Shown piece by piece: positions 9,901 to 17,802 of a DNA stretch of 64,000 nt. How positions within the stretch are numbered: the stretch's first letter is position 1; the number at the start of each line of letters is the position of its first letter. Made by a program: the position numbers and the translations under genes. The notes under the pieces were generated by a model that did not search any database, had not been told where the DNA came from, and worked only from the letters and a program-made list of their open reading frames with translations. Origin of the DNA: Spirosoma lacussanchae (lineage in GTDB: Bacteria > Bacteroidota > Bacteroidia > Cytophagales > Spirosomataceae); assembly GCF_005870035.1 (NCBI RefSeq), contig NZ_SWJG01000012.1, positions 62,001 to 126,000 on the forward strand. Reading direction: 5' to 3'.

Positions 9901-10934
9901 GTTCCTATCACGGCATATTCGATGAGGTAATCAGTCGGCGGGGCAGCGGGAGCGGCCAATCTTATCCGGCGGCTCTCGGTATTCCGCCAGAAGCGGTGCA
10001 GAACGTCTTGATTTTGGAGTATGGCACGGACGAAAGTTTACAAATCATTCGGGAACGGGCATCCGAACTGGCCGCTGTTCTGGTGGAACCCGTGCAGAGT
10101 CGTCGGCCTGAGTTTCTGCCAATTGATTTTCTTAAGCAGGTTCGGGCCATTACCGGGGCTTCACAGACTGCGCTCATTTTTGATGAAGTAATCACGGGCT
10201 TCCGAATGCATCCGGGCGGGGCGCAGGCTCTGTTTGGTATCAGAGCCGATTTGGCTACCTATGGCAAAGTGATTGGTGGGGGGCTACCCATCGGTGTCGT
10301 CGCCGGTAAAACCCGATTTATGGATGCGTTGGATGGCGGCTATTGGCAGTATGGGGATGCTTCCTTCCCGGAGGCCGACATCACATTTTTTGCTGGTACG
10401 TTTGTCCGACATCCATTAGCCCTGGCGGCTGCCCATGCCTCACTTCTATACCTGCGCGAACAAGGCCCTGCGCTTCAGGAACGGTTGACGACCAAAGCCG
10501 AACGGCTGGCCGACACGCTGAATTTGGCCCTGGCGAAACAGCAACTCCCCATACTCATTGCACAGTTTGGTTCGCTCTGGAAGCTGAAATTCACCCAGGA
10601 TGTCCCCTACGGCGAACTTCTGTTTACGCTTATGCGGGAAAAGGGAATTCATATCTGGGACGGTTTCCCCTGTTTTATGACGGAGGCCCATACGGAGGAG
10701 GACATTCAACAGATCATCTCAGCGTTCCTCGATAGTTTTGGGGAATTAGTGAACGCCCAATTTCTACAACCAAGGGGGCCGGAGATCCATGATCTGCTAC
10801 AGGTATATAACCAGGCTGATAAGCCACCTATACCTAAAGCCAGACTGGGCCGTGACCAACAGGGTAATCCGGGCTGGTTTGTAACCGACCCGATTCAGCC
10901 GGGAAAATTTCGGCAACTCAATCTATCGGAATAG
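3969..10934 (+). CDS. Hybrid NRPS-PKS: A(Thr)-PCP-KS-AT-ACP-aminotransferase
   Basis: 2321 residues. Domain order: adenylation 20-540 (YTSGSTG near 178), PCP (Ser589 in GGNSL), ketosynthase 647-1070 (triad Cys817, His953, His992), acyltransferase 1181-1500 (Ser1279 in GHSIGEF; HAFH at 1375-1378, the malonyl-CoA signature), ACP (Ser1624 in GLDSL), Pro-rich linker, class III PLP aminotransferase 1820-2262 (Lys2100). Pocket residues D224 F225 W228 N267 I293 G295 M319 V327 H328 K533 give DFWNIGMVHK, the classical threonine code. Inferred chemistry: load Thr, extend with malonate, convert the beta-ketone to an amine, giving a 3,4-diamino-5-hydroxyhexanoyl thioester. There is no condensation, reductase or thioesterase domain. 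The C-terminal tail (PKARLGRDQQGNPGWFV) resembles linkers that normally lead into a condensation domain, yet the protein ends there. No phosphopantetheinyl transferase is nearby. Confidence 0.93.
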   Translation: MENIPDQVPPVLATSDYPADKTLIDLFVEQVARTPDYVAVVYEGEVLTYRELDKQANQLAHYLLKKGVANETLVPICVERSLEMIVGLLGILKAGGAYVPIDPAYPTERITYLLSDLNAPVVLTDRHALTTLTTSLTGGQLADRVVICLHREATAIGHESAEPPSVPLTPRQLAYVIYTSGSTGRPKGVMIEHGNVVSLLKMHPSRFDFGEHDVWTMFHSFCFDFSVWEMYGALLFGGRLVIVPKSVARDPQLFTELLVQQRVTVLNQTPSAFYVLQEHLLAQNMDVPIRYVIFGGEALHPATLRAWHRRFPTCQLINMYGITETTVHVTYLRLDEVHLAQNGSLIGWPIPTLKTYVLDDQQLPVAAGESGELYVGGAGVARGYLNQPELTEQRFIRNPLAPGSGHPDSVTPELSNARLYRSGDLVRLLMDGSLEYLGRIDQQVKIRGFRIELGEIEQTLLQVPHLKQAVVVAKRVGGADQSQTDIRLIAYVVLDVPFDKTALTNFLSDRLPEYMVPTIWVSLDQIPLTANGKADRLALPDPLLQGKTDNPVNVPGNPTELAIAAIWREVLALDQVGVMDNFFELGGNSLLAARATNALNQLGNYTLSVTKLYQFPTVRLLAQYLGSRSRHTPDEIPIPSESTPAKDVAIIGMAGRFPGANTVEALWEVLLAGRETIRFFAQDELDSSLSDELVNDPQYVRARGILEQADRFDPGFFGISPKLAEVMDPQQRVFLEIAWEALEQAGYPPHIYGKQIGVWAGCGNNTYYLNNVLPRHDVVRQVGSFQAMTVNEKDFIASRTAYQLNLGGPAVSVYSACSTSLLAVTQAVDSIRLGHCELALAGGASVTAPIYSGHLYEEGAMLSRDGHCRPFDAQATGTVFSDGAGVVLLKAREAAQRDGDRIYAVIKGVGVNNDGSGKGSFTAPNAEGQAGAIRAALNDARIDPATISYVEAHGTATPLGDPIEVEGLTMAFGPVPRKQFCALGSIKSNLGHLTAAAGVAGLIKTALSLYHRQLPPSPGYSTPNPEIKFSDSPFYVNQTRCAWEQPGTGESERWPRRAGVSSFGVGGTNVHVVVEEHDGLGIPQRPEPLGPRPAQLVIWSARSRHSLTTYASQLNEYFHQHPDLALSDVAYTLQNRQPSFAHRRFVLATDESDVRQALTTPALPQTIYSPTEGSRLAASPGELVFLFPGQGAQYINMGRTLYEQEPVYQQAIDTCAQYLTHHLDIDIRQVLYPDDAQAEAIERLKDTRYTQPALFVTEYALARLWQSWGVQPTVLCGHSIGEFVAAHLAGVFTLPDVLSLVATRGRLISQLPSGSMLSVRLEHTQLSAMLPPELSVAAVNSRQLSVVAGPNEAVAAFAGQLTERGIANRLLETSHAFHSAMLDSILAEFEANVRPIPLQRPQKPIVSTVSGTWLTDAEATSPGYWATHMRATVRFADALETLFTLPNPILLEVGPGSVTSTLARQQAVPRPIEIVTSLDKAGPQQAKGGRSETESVLNALGQVWLRGINPDWAAFQAGRVNQRVDLPTYAFHRSRCWLDPPKQVTEGSRLEADGPEPTGLATPPLPVSVSEVLEIDTPLIVISTPIMRKDYLGTLIQTLLNDTAGIQIAQEDTNRTFIELGLDSLALTQFSYTIRKKFEVPISFRQLNSTYTSIESVAQFLDSELPASAFQPPAPVTPPPLATPSPPATPSVVLPSDPTPPTPVQPARTVEARSVANPAPARSAGNDPVMDLFEGQLRIMAEQLAVLRGQNSPVTPRSVEPTGSELMPATSPKPELKQSVPLPNEESVSRPPASPPAPQQPFGAGARIERLSTANPRSALSGEQQQLVERLTEQYTRKTAASKRYTQENRRWMADPRVVTGFRPVTKELVYPIVVERSKGSRLWDIDGNEYIDVLNGFGSTLFGYQPDLLTNALRDQLEKGYELGPQHRLSGDVARLVCEFTGFDRAALCNTGSEAVLGAIRMARTVTGRSLIVTFAGSYHGIFDEVISRRGSGSGQSYPAALGIPPEAVQNVLILEYGTDESLQIIRERASELAAVLVEPVQSRRPEFLPIDFLKQVRAITGASQTALIFDEVITGFRMHPGGAQALFGIRADLATYGKVIGGGLPIGVVAGKTRFMDALDGGYWQYGDASFPEADITFFAGTFVRHPLALAAAHASLLYLREQGPALQERLTTKAERLADTLNLALAKQQLPILIAQFGSLWKLKFTQDVPYGELLFTLMREKGIHIWDGFPCFMTEAHTEEDIQQIISAFLDSFGELVNAQFLQPRGPEIHDLLQVYNQADKPPIPKARLGRDQQGNPGWFVTDPIQPGKFRQLNLSE

Positions 10935-10979
10935 GTTGGTCTAATAGCCACTTGTCTAATCAGTAATCAATTCAACTCC

Positions 10980-11549
10980 ATGAAAAATACTTCTCGCATC
11001 CTGCTGCTTGTCGTTCTTGCTCTGGCTTCCTGTAGTCGTCCTGTGGCGTATGTTCAACGGACACCCCTTACGCTGTATCCCGTACTCAGCACTCAGCCAA
11101 TCGCCAAATCGTCGCTAAATCACGGCATCGCATTGGCGACAGGACCGATTACGACGACTGACTCGGCCACCACGCCCCCTGAACTTGTTGCTCACAACAG
11201 TAACAGGCTGGTCCTTGCAAATACGTTGAGTAAGCATACAGAGCGGGTTAAAATCTGGCTATCCTTAACACACGAAGCGACAAAGCACTCAGGAACCAAT
11301 ACCACTGCTCCGTCAAAACCGATGCATCGGGGCATTGTCCAAAAAATAGACCAAAAGAAAACCGGGCAGTTTGTACCCAGTACAATCAAGAAAGCACGGG
11401 CCAACTGGATCAAACTGATCGGGGGCGTTATTCTGTTAGTTGTTGGGGCAGTTATTATGGTGAGCGGCCCCGGTTCCATCTACTTTCTGGGCCTTGTGAT
11501 CGCGTTATTTGGATTTGTCGGCATTATACTTGGGTTATTTGCGGAATAG
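10980..11549 (+). CDS. Small lipoprotein with C-terminal membrane segments
   Basis: 189 residues. It begins with a lipoprotein signal (LALASC, Cys18), has a polar, Thr/Ser-rich middle, and ends in two hydrophobic stretches separated by a short glycine turn (GGVILLVVGAVIMVSG and IYFLGLVIALFGFVGIILG). The type is common among Bacteroidota hypothetical proteins. It lies 45 bases after the megasynthase in the same direction. No functional motif is visible, and a role in export of the product would be speculation. Confidence 0.7.
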   Translation: MKNTSRILLLVVLALASCSRPVAYVQRTPLTLYPVLSTQPIAKSSLNHGIALATGPITTTDSATTPPELVAHNSNRLVLANTLSKHTERVKIWLSLTHEATKHSGTNTTAPSKPMHRGIVQKIDQKKTGQFVPSTIKKARANWIKLIGGVILLVVGAVIMVSGPGSIYFLGLVIALFGFVGIILGLFAE

Positions 11550-11582
11550 CTACGGTGGGTTGCTCCTTTTGCCTTCCCCGGA

Positions 11583-14435
11583 TTAGAAATTATACCCAAG
11601 CCCGCCTGCAAACGTCTTGTATCGGGTGTCATAATCACTGTGCAGGAACAGGTTTTTTGACACGGTGTATTGGAACTCGACGTGCGCCCGCACATAGCTG
11701 CCTACCAGCCATTGCGCCTGGTACTGGAAATCCAAACGGGGAAACAAACTCTGCTGCCCATTTACCTGGAAACGGACGTTACCGCGCGTGTCGAATTTAA
11801 CCTCAGACTGAATCAGGAAAGGTAGCATATACCGAACACCCGCCACAGCCCGGATGATACGCCGATCAGTAGCAACCCCATCTTCGGGCCGAATCCGGCG
11901 CAGAAACTCCTCATTACCACCATCAACGCCGGCAAATACCCGGAACCAGTCACCGAAATAGCGTTCATAATCCAGATCGAACTCAAACCGGTTGGTTCGC
12001 CAGTCATGATCTCCCCCGGCTACTATCGCATTTTTGTTGTTGGAGACATTCAGGCTACCATAATTTATCGGATAACCGGGCTGGAGGAAGCCCCAGACAA
12101 AGGGTTGGTTGTCACGCATATCGCGCAAGTGCAATTTTTGAATGCTGGCAATGGATGAGTCAGGTTTATCGCCATAGCTGACTACACGGGCCATGCCACT
12201 GAGCATGTGATAGAGTAGGTGGCAGTGGAAAAACCAGTCTTTATCATCATCAGCCATAAACTCAATCGTGACACTCTCCATCGGCGATACGTTCACCGTA
12301 TGTTTGAGCGGTGAATACTGCCCCTGTCCGTTGAGCACCCGGAAGTAATGACCGTGCAGGTGAATGGGGTGCATCATCATCGTATTATTCATAAGTCGCA
12401 TCCGTACAATCTCACCCCGCCGAATCTCTATCATGTCGGCCCGCGAGAGCGGTTGGCCGTTGAAACCCCAGATGTAGCGAAACATATTCCCTGAAAGCGT
12501 CAATGGTATTTCCCGAATGGGACGATTTGCCGGAAACTCAATCGGTTCGGGAGACTTAAGGATACTGTAGTCAATAGTGTTCTGTTCGTCCATCATGCTC
12601 ATACCGGCCATTCCTCCATAATCCATTCCCTGCATTCCGGCCATAGTACCGGCTTTGCTACGGCCCGACCGGTCCGTCGGCGCGGGTTCGGCCATATTCA
12701 TTCGACTGTGATCCATCCCAGCCATGTCATCCGGCTTCTTGCTTTCTGTTTTCCTGACGGATACCGAATCCATATTCATTGCCATCTTACTGTGATCCAT
12801 GCCCGGCATGGATGCATCATTCATCTGACCGTGATTCATGCCGGTCATGTCCATCTTGCCGTCTTTGGTCGTGTTCATGCCCGACATGTCCATCTTGCTA
12901 TGGTCCATGCCAGCCATTGAACCAACTGATTTTGCTGGCTTAGTGGTCTTTTTTGCTGAGACCGGCTTCTTCACCGGGGGCTTTGCACCCATGTCCATTT
13001 TGCTATGGTCCATACCAGCCATTGAATCCTGCTTTTTCGGTTTGTCAGGCGTTGGCTTCTTTAGTTTAGCCCCTCCCATCGGCATCTGACTATGGTCCAT
13101 GTTTTCCATAGCCGGAGCTTTAGTAGCTGGTTTCGATGGATTTACGGGTTGCGGATTCGACTGATGATTCATCCCGGCCATGTCGTGCATCATAGGGCCG
13201 TTCATATCCGTATTGGCCTGTTCAGTTGTGTCGGCTTTGCCCATATTCATCGTACCCATGCTCATTCCCCCCATCCGGCTCATATTGGCCGTGAGCTTGT
13301 ACAAGTCAGGCCGTGGGACGGTTGGGGCATAACGGGCTGGGCCGGTACCCAGCAGCGCAGTTGCGTAGCCCGACCCGTCCTGGGCACTGGCTCGTACTTC
13401 AAACGCTCCACCCTGCGGAACGGTAATCAGAAAATCGTAGGTCTCGGCGATGGCAATCAGCCGCCGGTCAACGTCCACCGGCTGGACATCCAGACCATCA
13501 GCCGCAATAAGTTTCATGGGACCACCTCCGTAGTTGACGTGGAAATAGGTGGATGCGCTGGCGTTAATCACCCGCAGCCGTACTGTCTGCCCGGCTTTAA
13601 TTTCCGGGTAGCGAACCGTGTCTTTGCCGTTGATTAGAAAACGCTCGTAATAAACGTCTGAAATGTCCATCGGGGCCATTTTCATCATCGACTGACGGAG
13701 GTAAGCTCCGACGGCTTTGTGCTGAATAATGCGGTTAAGTGATTGCATGTTCCCCTTTTTTATTGAGTACCACTCGTTACGTCGTTTCAGATTTTTGAGA
13801 ATGTAAGCCGGATTCTCATTGGTCCAATCCGACAGTAAAAGCACCAGGTCATGATCAGCTTTGATCGTTGGCTTCTGGGGCTGAATAACAATAGAGCCAT
13901 ACACCCCAACCTGCTCCTGATAGCGGGTGTGGGAGTGAAACCAATACGTCCCCGACTGCACCAATGGGTACTCAAAGGTGTAGGTGTCGCCCGCATGAAT
14001 CGGGGGTGTGTTCAGGTATGATACCCCGTCCTGTTTATTGGGAAGCAGGATACCGTGCCAGTGCAGGGAGGTTTCTGTTTTTAATTTATTGTGGACCCGG
14101 ATGACAGCAACGTCGCCCTCCGTGAACCGCATCGTGGGTCCGGGAATCCCACCGTTGATGGTCATTGCTTTTTTAGGCTTGCCCGTCAGGTTCACTGTTT
14201 GCTCATCAATGACCAGATCGTAAGTTACCTTTTTTCCGGTCAGCTTCGTTTTCGCCAGAGCCTGGGGGCGCGTCACGGGCAGGGTTGTTTTGACCACCGG
14301 AAAACTTGATTTGTCAGGGTCGTTGCGCTGAGGAGCAGCCGCATTTGTAGCGGGCATCGTGTGTTGCTGGTGTTGCCCGAAACTATAGCTTACAACCAGT
14401 AACAGGTTGACTATCAGAAAAAAACTGTTTTTCAT
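11583..14435 (-). CDS. Multicopper oxidase (CopA/PcoA type) fused to a CopB-like outer-membrane barrel
   Basis: 950 residues from ATG 14435, chosen because a clean signal peptide follows (MKNSFFLIVNLLLVVSYSFG); an ATG at 14471 is less likely. The N-terminal cupredoxins carry HWHGILLP and YWFHSHTRYQEQ. The middle is a Met/His-rich linker with repeated MAGMDHSKMDM units. The third cupredoxin has HPIHLHGHYFRV and FFHCHLLYHMLSGM, completing the type 1/2/3 copper sites. After this, about 155 residues resemble the CopB beta-barrel and end in a terminal Phe, typical of outer-membrane proteins. CopA oxidase and CopB barrel are normally separate genes, so this fusion is notable. It probably oxidises Cu(I) and binds copper in the periplasm. 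Confidence 0.93.
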   Translation of the reverse strand: MKNSFFLIVNLLLVVSYSFGQHQQHTMPATNAAAPQRNDPDKSSFPVVKTTLPVTRPQALAKTKLTGKKVTYDLVIDEQTVNLTGKPKKAMTINGGIPGPTMRFTEGDVAVIRVHNKLKTETSLHWHGILLPNKQDGVSYLNTPPIHAGDTYTFEYPLVQSGTYWFHSHTRYQEQVGVYGSIVIQPQKPTIKADHDLVLLLSDWTNENPAYILKNLKRRNEWYSIKKGNMQSLNRIIQHKAVGAYLRQSMMKMAPMDISDVYYERFLINGKDTVRYPEIKAGQTVRLRVINASASTYFHVNYGGGPMKLIAADGLDVQPVDVDRRLIAIAETYDFLITVPQGGAFEVRASAQDGSGYATALLGTGPARYAPTVPRPDLYKLTANMSRMGGMSMGTMNMGKADTTEQANTDMNGPMMHDMAGMNHQSNPQPVNPSKPATKAPAMENMDHSQMPMGGAKLKKPTPDKPKKQDSMAGMDHSKMDMGAKPPVKKPVSAKKTTKPAKSVGSMAGMDHSKMDMSGMNTTKDGKMDMTGMNHGQMNDASMPGMDHSKMAMNMDSVSVRKTESKKPDDMAGMDHSRMNMAEPAPTDRSGRSKAGTMAGMQGMDYGGMAGMSMMDEQNTIDYSILKSPEPIEFPANRPIREIPLTLSGNMFRYIWGFNGQPLSRADMIEIRRGEIVRMRLMNNTMMMHPIHLHGHYFRVLNGQGQYSPLKHTVNVSPMESVTIEFMADDDKDWFFHCHLLYHMLSGMARVVSYGDKPDSSIASIQKLHLRDMRDNQPFVWGFLQPGYPINYGSLNVSNNKNAIVAGGDHDWRTNRFEFDLDYERYFGDWFRVFAGVDGGNEEFLRRIRPEDGVATDRRIIRAVAGVRYMLPFLIQSEVKFDTRGNVRFQVNGQQSLFPRLDFQYQAQWLVGSYVRAHVEFQYTVSKNLFLHSDYDTRYKTFAGGLGYNF

Positions 14436-14502
14436 TGTGAAGAACACGATGTATGTGTTAGGCAATAACAAAAAAGGCGGCCCCCCTGGTTAGAGGAGCT
14501 GC

Positions 14503-14538
14503 TTGTAAGATTAAACCCTATTCTTGCGAAACTTTTGG
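14503..14538 (-). promoter_or_regulatory. Direct-repeat site (copper AraC motif) upstream of the oxidase-barrel gene
   Basis: TTGTAAGATT at 14503-14512 and TTGCGAAACTTTTGG at 14524-14538, start-to-start 21 bases. It lies 68 bases upstream of the oxidase start, which reads leftward. Unlike most other copies it has no convincing CAAAnnTA box at 29-31 bases, so the promoter may differ. Confidence 0.55.
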
Positions 14539-14561
14539 CTACTGCCCGGAAGAGCCGCGAT

Positions 14562-15074
14562 TTACCGATTCAGTTCCGCAATTTTGTCCTTCATCAGTTT
14601 GATCTCTTTCTTCTGCGCGGTAATGATGTCCTGTTGCAATTTTTGCAAGTCAGGATCGCTCAGTTTGGCTTCCTTAGCCATCAGTATGGCAGCGGCATGG
14701 TGCGGAATCATAGATTTGGCAAACTCTTTGTCGCCAACGGCTGTCTGGTAGCGAATAAGCGCAAAAAAACCGACCAACGCGATGCCACTAACTGCAATGA
14801 TCAGCGCGTTCCGCTGTTTATTATCGTACATGGACGACATCAGCAGCACCTCGATAATGAGCATCGGCATGGTCATCAGCCCCGCCATATACAACTGATT
14901 CACGTTCGGAATCACGTTCGCCAACCGATCCACCATCGAGTACATGAGGATATACATGGAGATGAACGACAGAACAGCCATGATGGCTAACTTGCCATAA
15001 TGGTTCTGATTGAGCATTGAATGGCCCTGATGCATAGACGGGGCAGGACCGGAATGTTGTTTGTGCGTTTCCAT
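14562..15074 (-). CDS. Membrane-anchored DUF305 protein
   Basis: 170 residues. A His/Met-rich N-terminal tail (MHQGHSMLNQNHYG) is followed by three predicted membrane segments, then a C-terminal DUF305 half-domain with MIPHHAAAILMAKEAKL. The HH signature is retained. The domain is probably periplasmic and would hold copper near the membrane. It lies between the oxidase-barrel gene and the HMA chaperone in the same direction, with its own direct-repeat site upstream. Confidence 0.85.
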   Translation of the reverse strand: METHKQHSGPAPSMHQGHSMLNQNHYGKLAIMAVLSFISMYILMYSMVDRLANVIPNVNQLYMAGLMTMPMLIIEVLLMSSMYDNKQRNALIIAVSGIALVGFFALIRYQTAVGDKEFAKSMIPHHAAAILMAKEAKLSDPDLQKLQQDIITAQKKEIKLMKDKIAELNR

Positions 15075-15109
15075 ACGTTGATTTGTTGCGTACTACTACA
15101 ACCATTATA

Positions 15110-15133
15110 CCGCCTTACCGGATAGCAAGGCGG
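15110..15133. other. Small hairpin in leader of the membrane DUF305 gene
   Basis: CCGCCTT (15110-15116) and AAGGCGG (15127-15133) form a perfect 7-bp stem with a 10-base loop, between the direct-repeat site and the DUF305 start. No T-run follows. It may be a leader structure or a weak terminator for the upstream HMA gene. Confidence 0.35.
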
Positions 15134-15134
15134 C

Positions 15135-15171
15135 TTGTAAGATTCGGGCATTCTCTTTACAAAACTTTTGG
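15135..15171 (-). promoter_or_regulatory. Direct-repeat site (copper AraC motif) upstream of membrane DUF305 gene
   Basis: TTGTAAGATT at 15135-15144 and TTACAAAACTTTTGG at 15157-15171, start-to-start 22 bases. This is the best match to the consensus in the window. No clear CAAAnnTA box lies at the usual 29-31 base distance. Confidence 0.6.
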
Positions 15172-15206
15172 TAATCAGGACAGTCGGCGCGGGCTGCACC
15201 GCGTCG

Positions 15207-15437
15207 TCATGGCCGTTCAATCGGTTCGGCCCGGTACCCTGCCTGCTGCACCGCTTGCTGAATTTCTTCACCAATCCGGTTGTCCGTTGTCTGAACGGTC
15301 AGAATTTTATCTGGACTGGCGGTATCCACATTCCACCCGTCGACGTGAGCAATGCTTGGGATACCGTTTAGAAAGGGCGTAACAGCCGTCACGCAGCCGC
15401 TGCATTTGATGTTTGTTTTGAAATTCAAGGTTTCCAT
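15207..15437 (-). CDS. HMA-domain copper chaperone
   Basis: 76 residues, a single heavy-metal-associated domain with metal-binding CxxC in NIKCSGCVTAVTP. It lacks a signal peptide, so it is cytoplasmic. It lies 12 bases downstream of the CPC-type ATPase gene in the same direction and probably hands Cu(I) to it. A close paralogue is encoded at 49541-49777; both share VDTASP and IQQAVQQAGY. No Met precedes the CxxC as in MxCxxC; Lys stands there instead. Confidence 0.88.
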   Translation of the reverse strand: METLNFKTNIKCSGCVTAVTPFLNGIPSIAHVDGWNVDTASPDKILTVQTTDNRIGEEIQQAVQQAGYRAEPIERP

Positions 15438-15449
15438 AGTGGTTGAGTT

Positions 15450-17711
15450 TTAGAGTTTTGCCGAGCGTAACCGTAAACTGTTGCTCACAACCGACACCGA
15501 ACTGAGGGCCATCGCAGCCCCGGCAATCATTGGATTCAATAAGAAACCATTAACAGGATATAATAATCCGGCGGCAATGGGAATACCGATTAGGTTGTAA
15601 ATAAACGCCCAGAACAGGTTTTGCCGGATGGCCTGCACCGTCTTCTTCGAGAGTTGCAACGCTTTGGGAACACTGTTGAGATCGGACGTGATCAGCGTCA
15701 TTTTCGCTACGTCCATCGCAATATCTGAACCGCGCCCCATGGCAATACTTACGTCGGCCTGCGCCAGAGCCTGCGAGTCGTTGATGCCGTCACCAATCAT
15801 GGCTACTACCTTACCCTGAGCCTGAAGCTCTTTCACAAACTGAGCCTTGTCAGCAGGCAGGGCTTCGGCCCGGTAATCGCTTACCCCTACTGCCTTCGCA
15901 ACAGCTTGAGCCGTCTGTTGGTTATCGCCCGTCATCATATACACGGCAATGCCTCGTTTACGGAGAGTGTGGATGGCTTCGCGCGAGGTTTGCTTGACGG
16001 GGTCGGCTATCGCCAGCACGGCCAAAATTCGCGTATCGTCGATAAAATAAACGACTGTTTTTGCTTCGTCCTGCCAGCGGGTAGCCAACTGCTTAACGGT
16101 CGGCCCGATCAGAATTCCCCGCTTGGCTACCAAGCGGGCATTTCCAACCGCGTACTCGCTGGATTCCCACCGCCCCCGGACACCCTGCCCGGTCAAACTT
16201 TCAAAACTGTCCAGCGTGACTCCCTTGACGCGGCTCTGTTTTAACCGTTCGACCACTGCTTCGGCTAATGGGTGCTCTGACTGGGCTTCAAGCGCATATA
16301 ACACCGCAGAGAGGCTGTTGGCTTCGGTATCGCTCACCTGCCAGGCCAACTCGGTAACGGTTGGTTTTCCTTCGGTAATCGTGCCGGTCTTGTCCAGAAT
16401 GACGGCGTTTACTTTATAGCCAAGTTCCAGACTCTCCGCGTCTTTGATGAGAATATTATTATCGGCCCCCTTGCCCACACCGACCATAATGGCGGTGGGT
16501 GTAGCCAGCCCCAACGCACACGGACAGGCAATGACCAACACCGTTACGGAGGTCAGCAGGGCGTGGGTAAAGGCGTTTTCCCCGCCGAATATAATCCAGG
16601 CTGCAAAGGTCAACAGGGCGATACCGATGACAACCGGCACAAAAATACCGGCGATCTTGTCCACCAACTTCTGCACGGGGGCTTTGCTGCCCTGCGCTTC
16701 CTGCACCATGCGGATGATCTGCGCGAGGATCGTTTCACCGCCGACCTTATCGGCCCGGAATCGAAACGAACCTTTTTGATTAATCGTACCCGCAAAAACC
16801 GTTTCGCCCGCCTTTTTCTCAACGGGAACCGGCTCGCCCGAAATCATGCTTTCGTCCACATACGAACTTCCCGCTGTAACTGTACCATCGACGGGGATTT
16901 TCTCACCGGGTCGCACGACAATCAACTGCCCAACCTTAACCGCAGCAATGGGCACCTCCCGTTCGGCCTCATCCTCGATGACGCGGACGGTTTTGGGCTG
17001 AAGACCCATTAATTTCTTCAGGGCCGATGATGTATTCGACTTGGCCCGTTCTTCGAGCAATTTACCCAGCGAGATAAACGCAATCACAACCGCAGCCGCT
17101 TCAAAATACACGTGTGGGTGCAAACCCCGCCGATGCCAGAAATCAGGATTCAACGTGTTGAAGGCACTGAACAGAAACGCAATCCCGGTTGATAAAGCCA
17201 CCAGGGTATCCATGTTGGCTTTGCCATGCCGCGCCTGTTTCCAGGCGTTAATGAAATACGAACGACCCAGCCAGAACACCACCGGAGCCGACAGGGCCAT
17301 CATGATATAGTTGCCAAACGGCATATCCATGAAAAACATACCGATGATGACCACCGGAATCGATAAGATACCGGCCCAGATCGTGCGCTGCTTCACAGCC
17401 TCATAATGCCGCTGCTGGGCTTCCTGCTGCACCTGCTGTGGGTCTTCAACATCGACCACCAGATCGTAGCCAATCGACTGCACCGCCTGCTGCATTCCCG
17501 CCGGAGTAATGGCTTTAGGATTATACTCAACGGCCACTGACTGAGTGGCGTAGTTGACCACTGCTTTGGCTACGCCAGGCGTATTGTTGAGCATCGACTC
17601 GACACTGACGGCGCAGGCCGCACAGGTCATCTCCAGCACCGGAAAGCTCTGACGGACAATGGCTCCAGAGACCCTTACGGGTTTTTCTAACGTGGAACTT
17701 GCTGTATTCAT
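15450..17711 (-). CDS. copA: Cu(I)-exporting P1B-type ATPase, CPC class
   Basis: 753 residues from ATG 17711 (MNTASS); an upstream ATG at 17777 would overlap the regulatory site and adds an unlikely extension. One N-terminal HMA domain has MTCAAC (Cys30, Cys33). Eight membrane segments are expected; the metal-site motif is CPC (396-398), phosphorylation Asp440 lies in [11 protein letters not shown], the nucleotide domain has SEHPLAEAV, and the hinge is [10 protein letters not shown]. This matches P1B-1 ATPases that pump Cu(I) out of the cytoplasm. It is followed by its HMA chaperone and preceded by an HMA-AraC regulator with an intervening direct-repeat promoter. Confidence 0.95.
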   Translation of the reverse strand: MNTASSTLEKPVRVSGAIVRQSFPVLEMTCAACAVSVESMLNNTPGVAKAVVNYATQSVAVEYNPKAITPAGMQQAVQSIGYDLVVDVEDPQQVQQEAQQRHYEAVKQRTIWAGILSIPVVIIGMFFMDMPFGNYIMMALSAPVVFWLGRSYFINAWKQARHGKANMDTLVALSTGIAFLFSAFNTLNPDFWHRRGLHPHVYFEAAAVVIAFISLGKLLEERAKSNTSSALKKLMGLQPKTVRVIEDEAEREVPIAAVKVGQLIVVRPGEKIPVDGTVTAGSSYVDESMISGEPVPVEKKAGETVFAGTINQKGSFRFRADKVGGETILAQIIRMVQEAQGSKAPVQKLVDKIAGIFVPVVIGIALLTFAAWIIFGGENAFTHALLTSVTVLVIACPCALGLATPTAIMVGVGKGADNNILIKDAESLELGYKVNAVILDKTGTITEGKPTVTELAWQVSDTEANSLSAVLYALEAQSEHPLAEAVVERLKQSRVKGVTLDSFESLTGQGVRGRWESSEYAVGNARLVAKRGILIGPTVKQLATRWQDEAKTVVYFIDDTRILAVLAIADPVKQTSREAIHTLRKRGIAVYMMTGDNQQTAQAVAKAVGVSDYRAEALPADKAQFVKELQAQGKVVAMIGDGINDSQALAQADVSIAMGRGSDIAMDVAKMTLITSDLNSVPKALQLSKKTVQAIRQNLFWAFIYNLIGIPIAAGLLYPVNGFLLNPMIAGAAMALSSVSVVSNSLRLRSAKL

Positions 17712-17739
17712 CCGAATTAAAATGACTGATTTTATAGGG

Positions 17740-17800
17740 CAAAGGTCGTTGGTGCAGCCGCCGAATTCGTTACACAATTGCCTGCTATGCTTGTAATATT
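17740..17800 (-). promoter_or_regulatory. Copper-regulated promoter of copA: -7 box plus direct repeat
   Basis: On the plus strand, CAAAGGTC (17740-17747; GACCTTTG on the coding strand, near TAnnTTTG) is followed 30 bases from its start by TTACACAATT (17770-17779) and, 21 bases on, TTGTAATATTGTTCAGG (17791-17807). The layout is almost identical to the promoter of the second HMA chaperone at 49800-49860. Confidence 0.7.
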
Positions 17801-17802
17801 GT

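Noticed and set aside
12580-13290. Apparent tandem repeat array
   Set aside because: The repetition comes from Met/His-rich MDHSKM codons in the oxidase linker, not from a CRISPR or DNA-level repeat; unit lengths vary.
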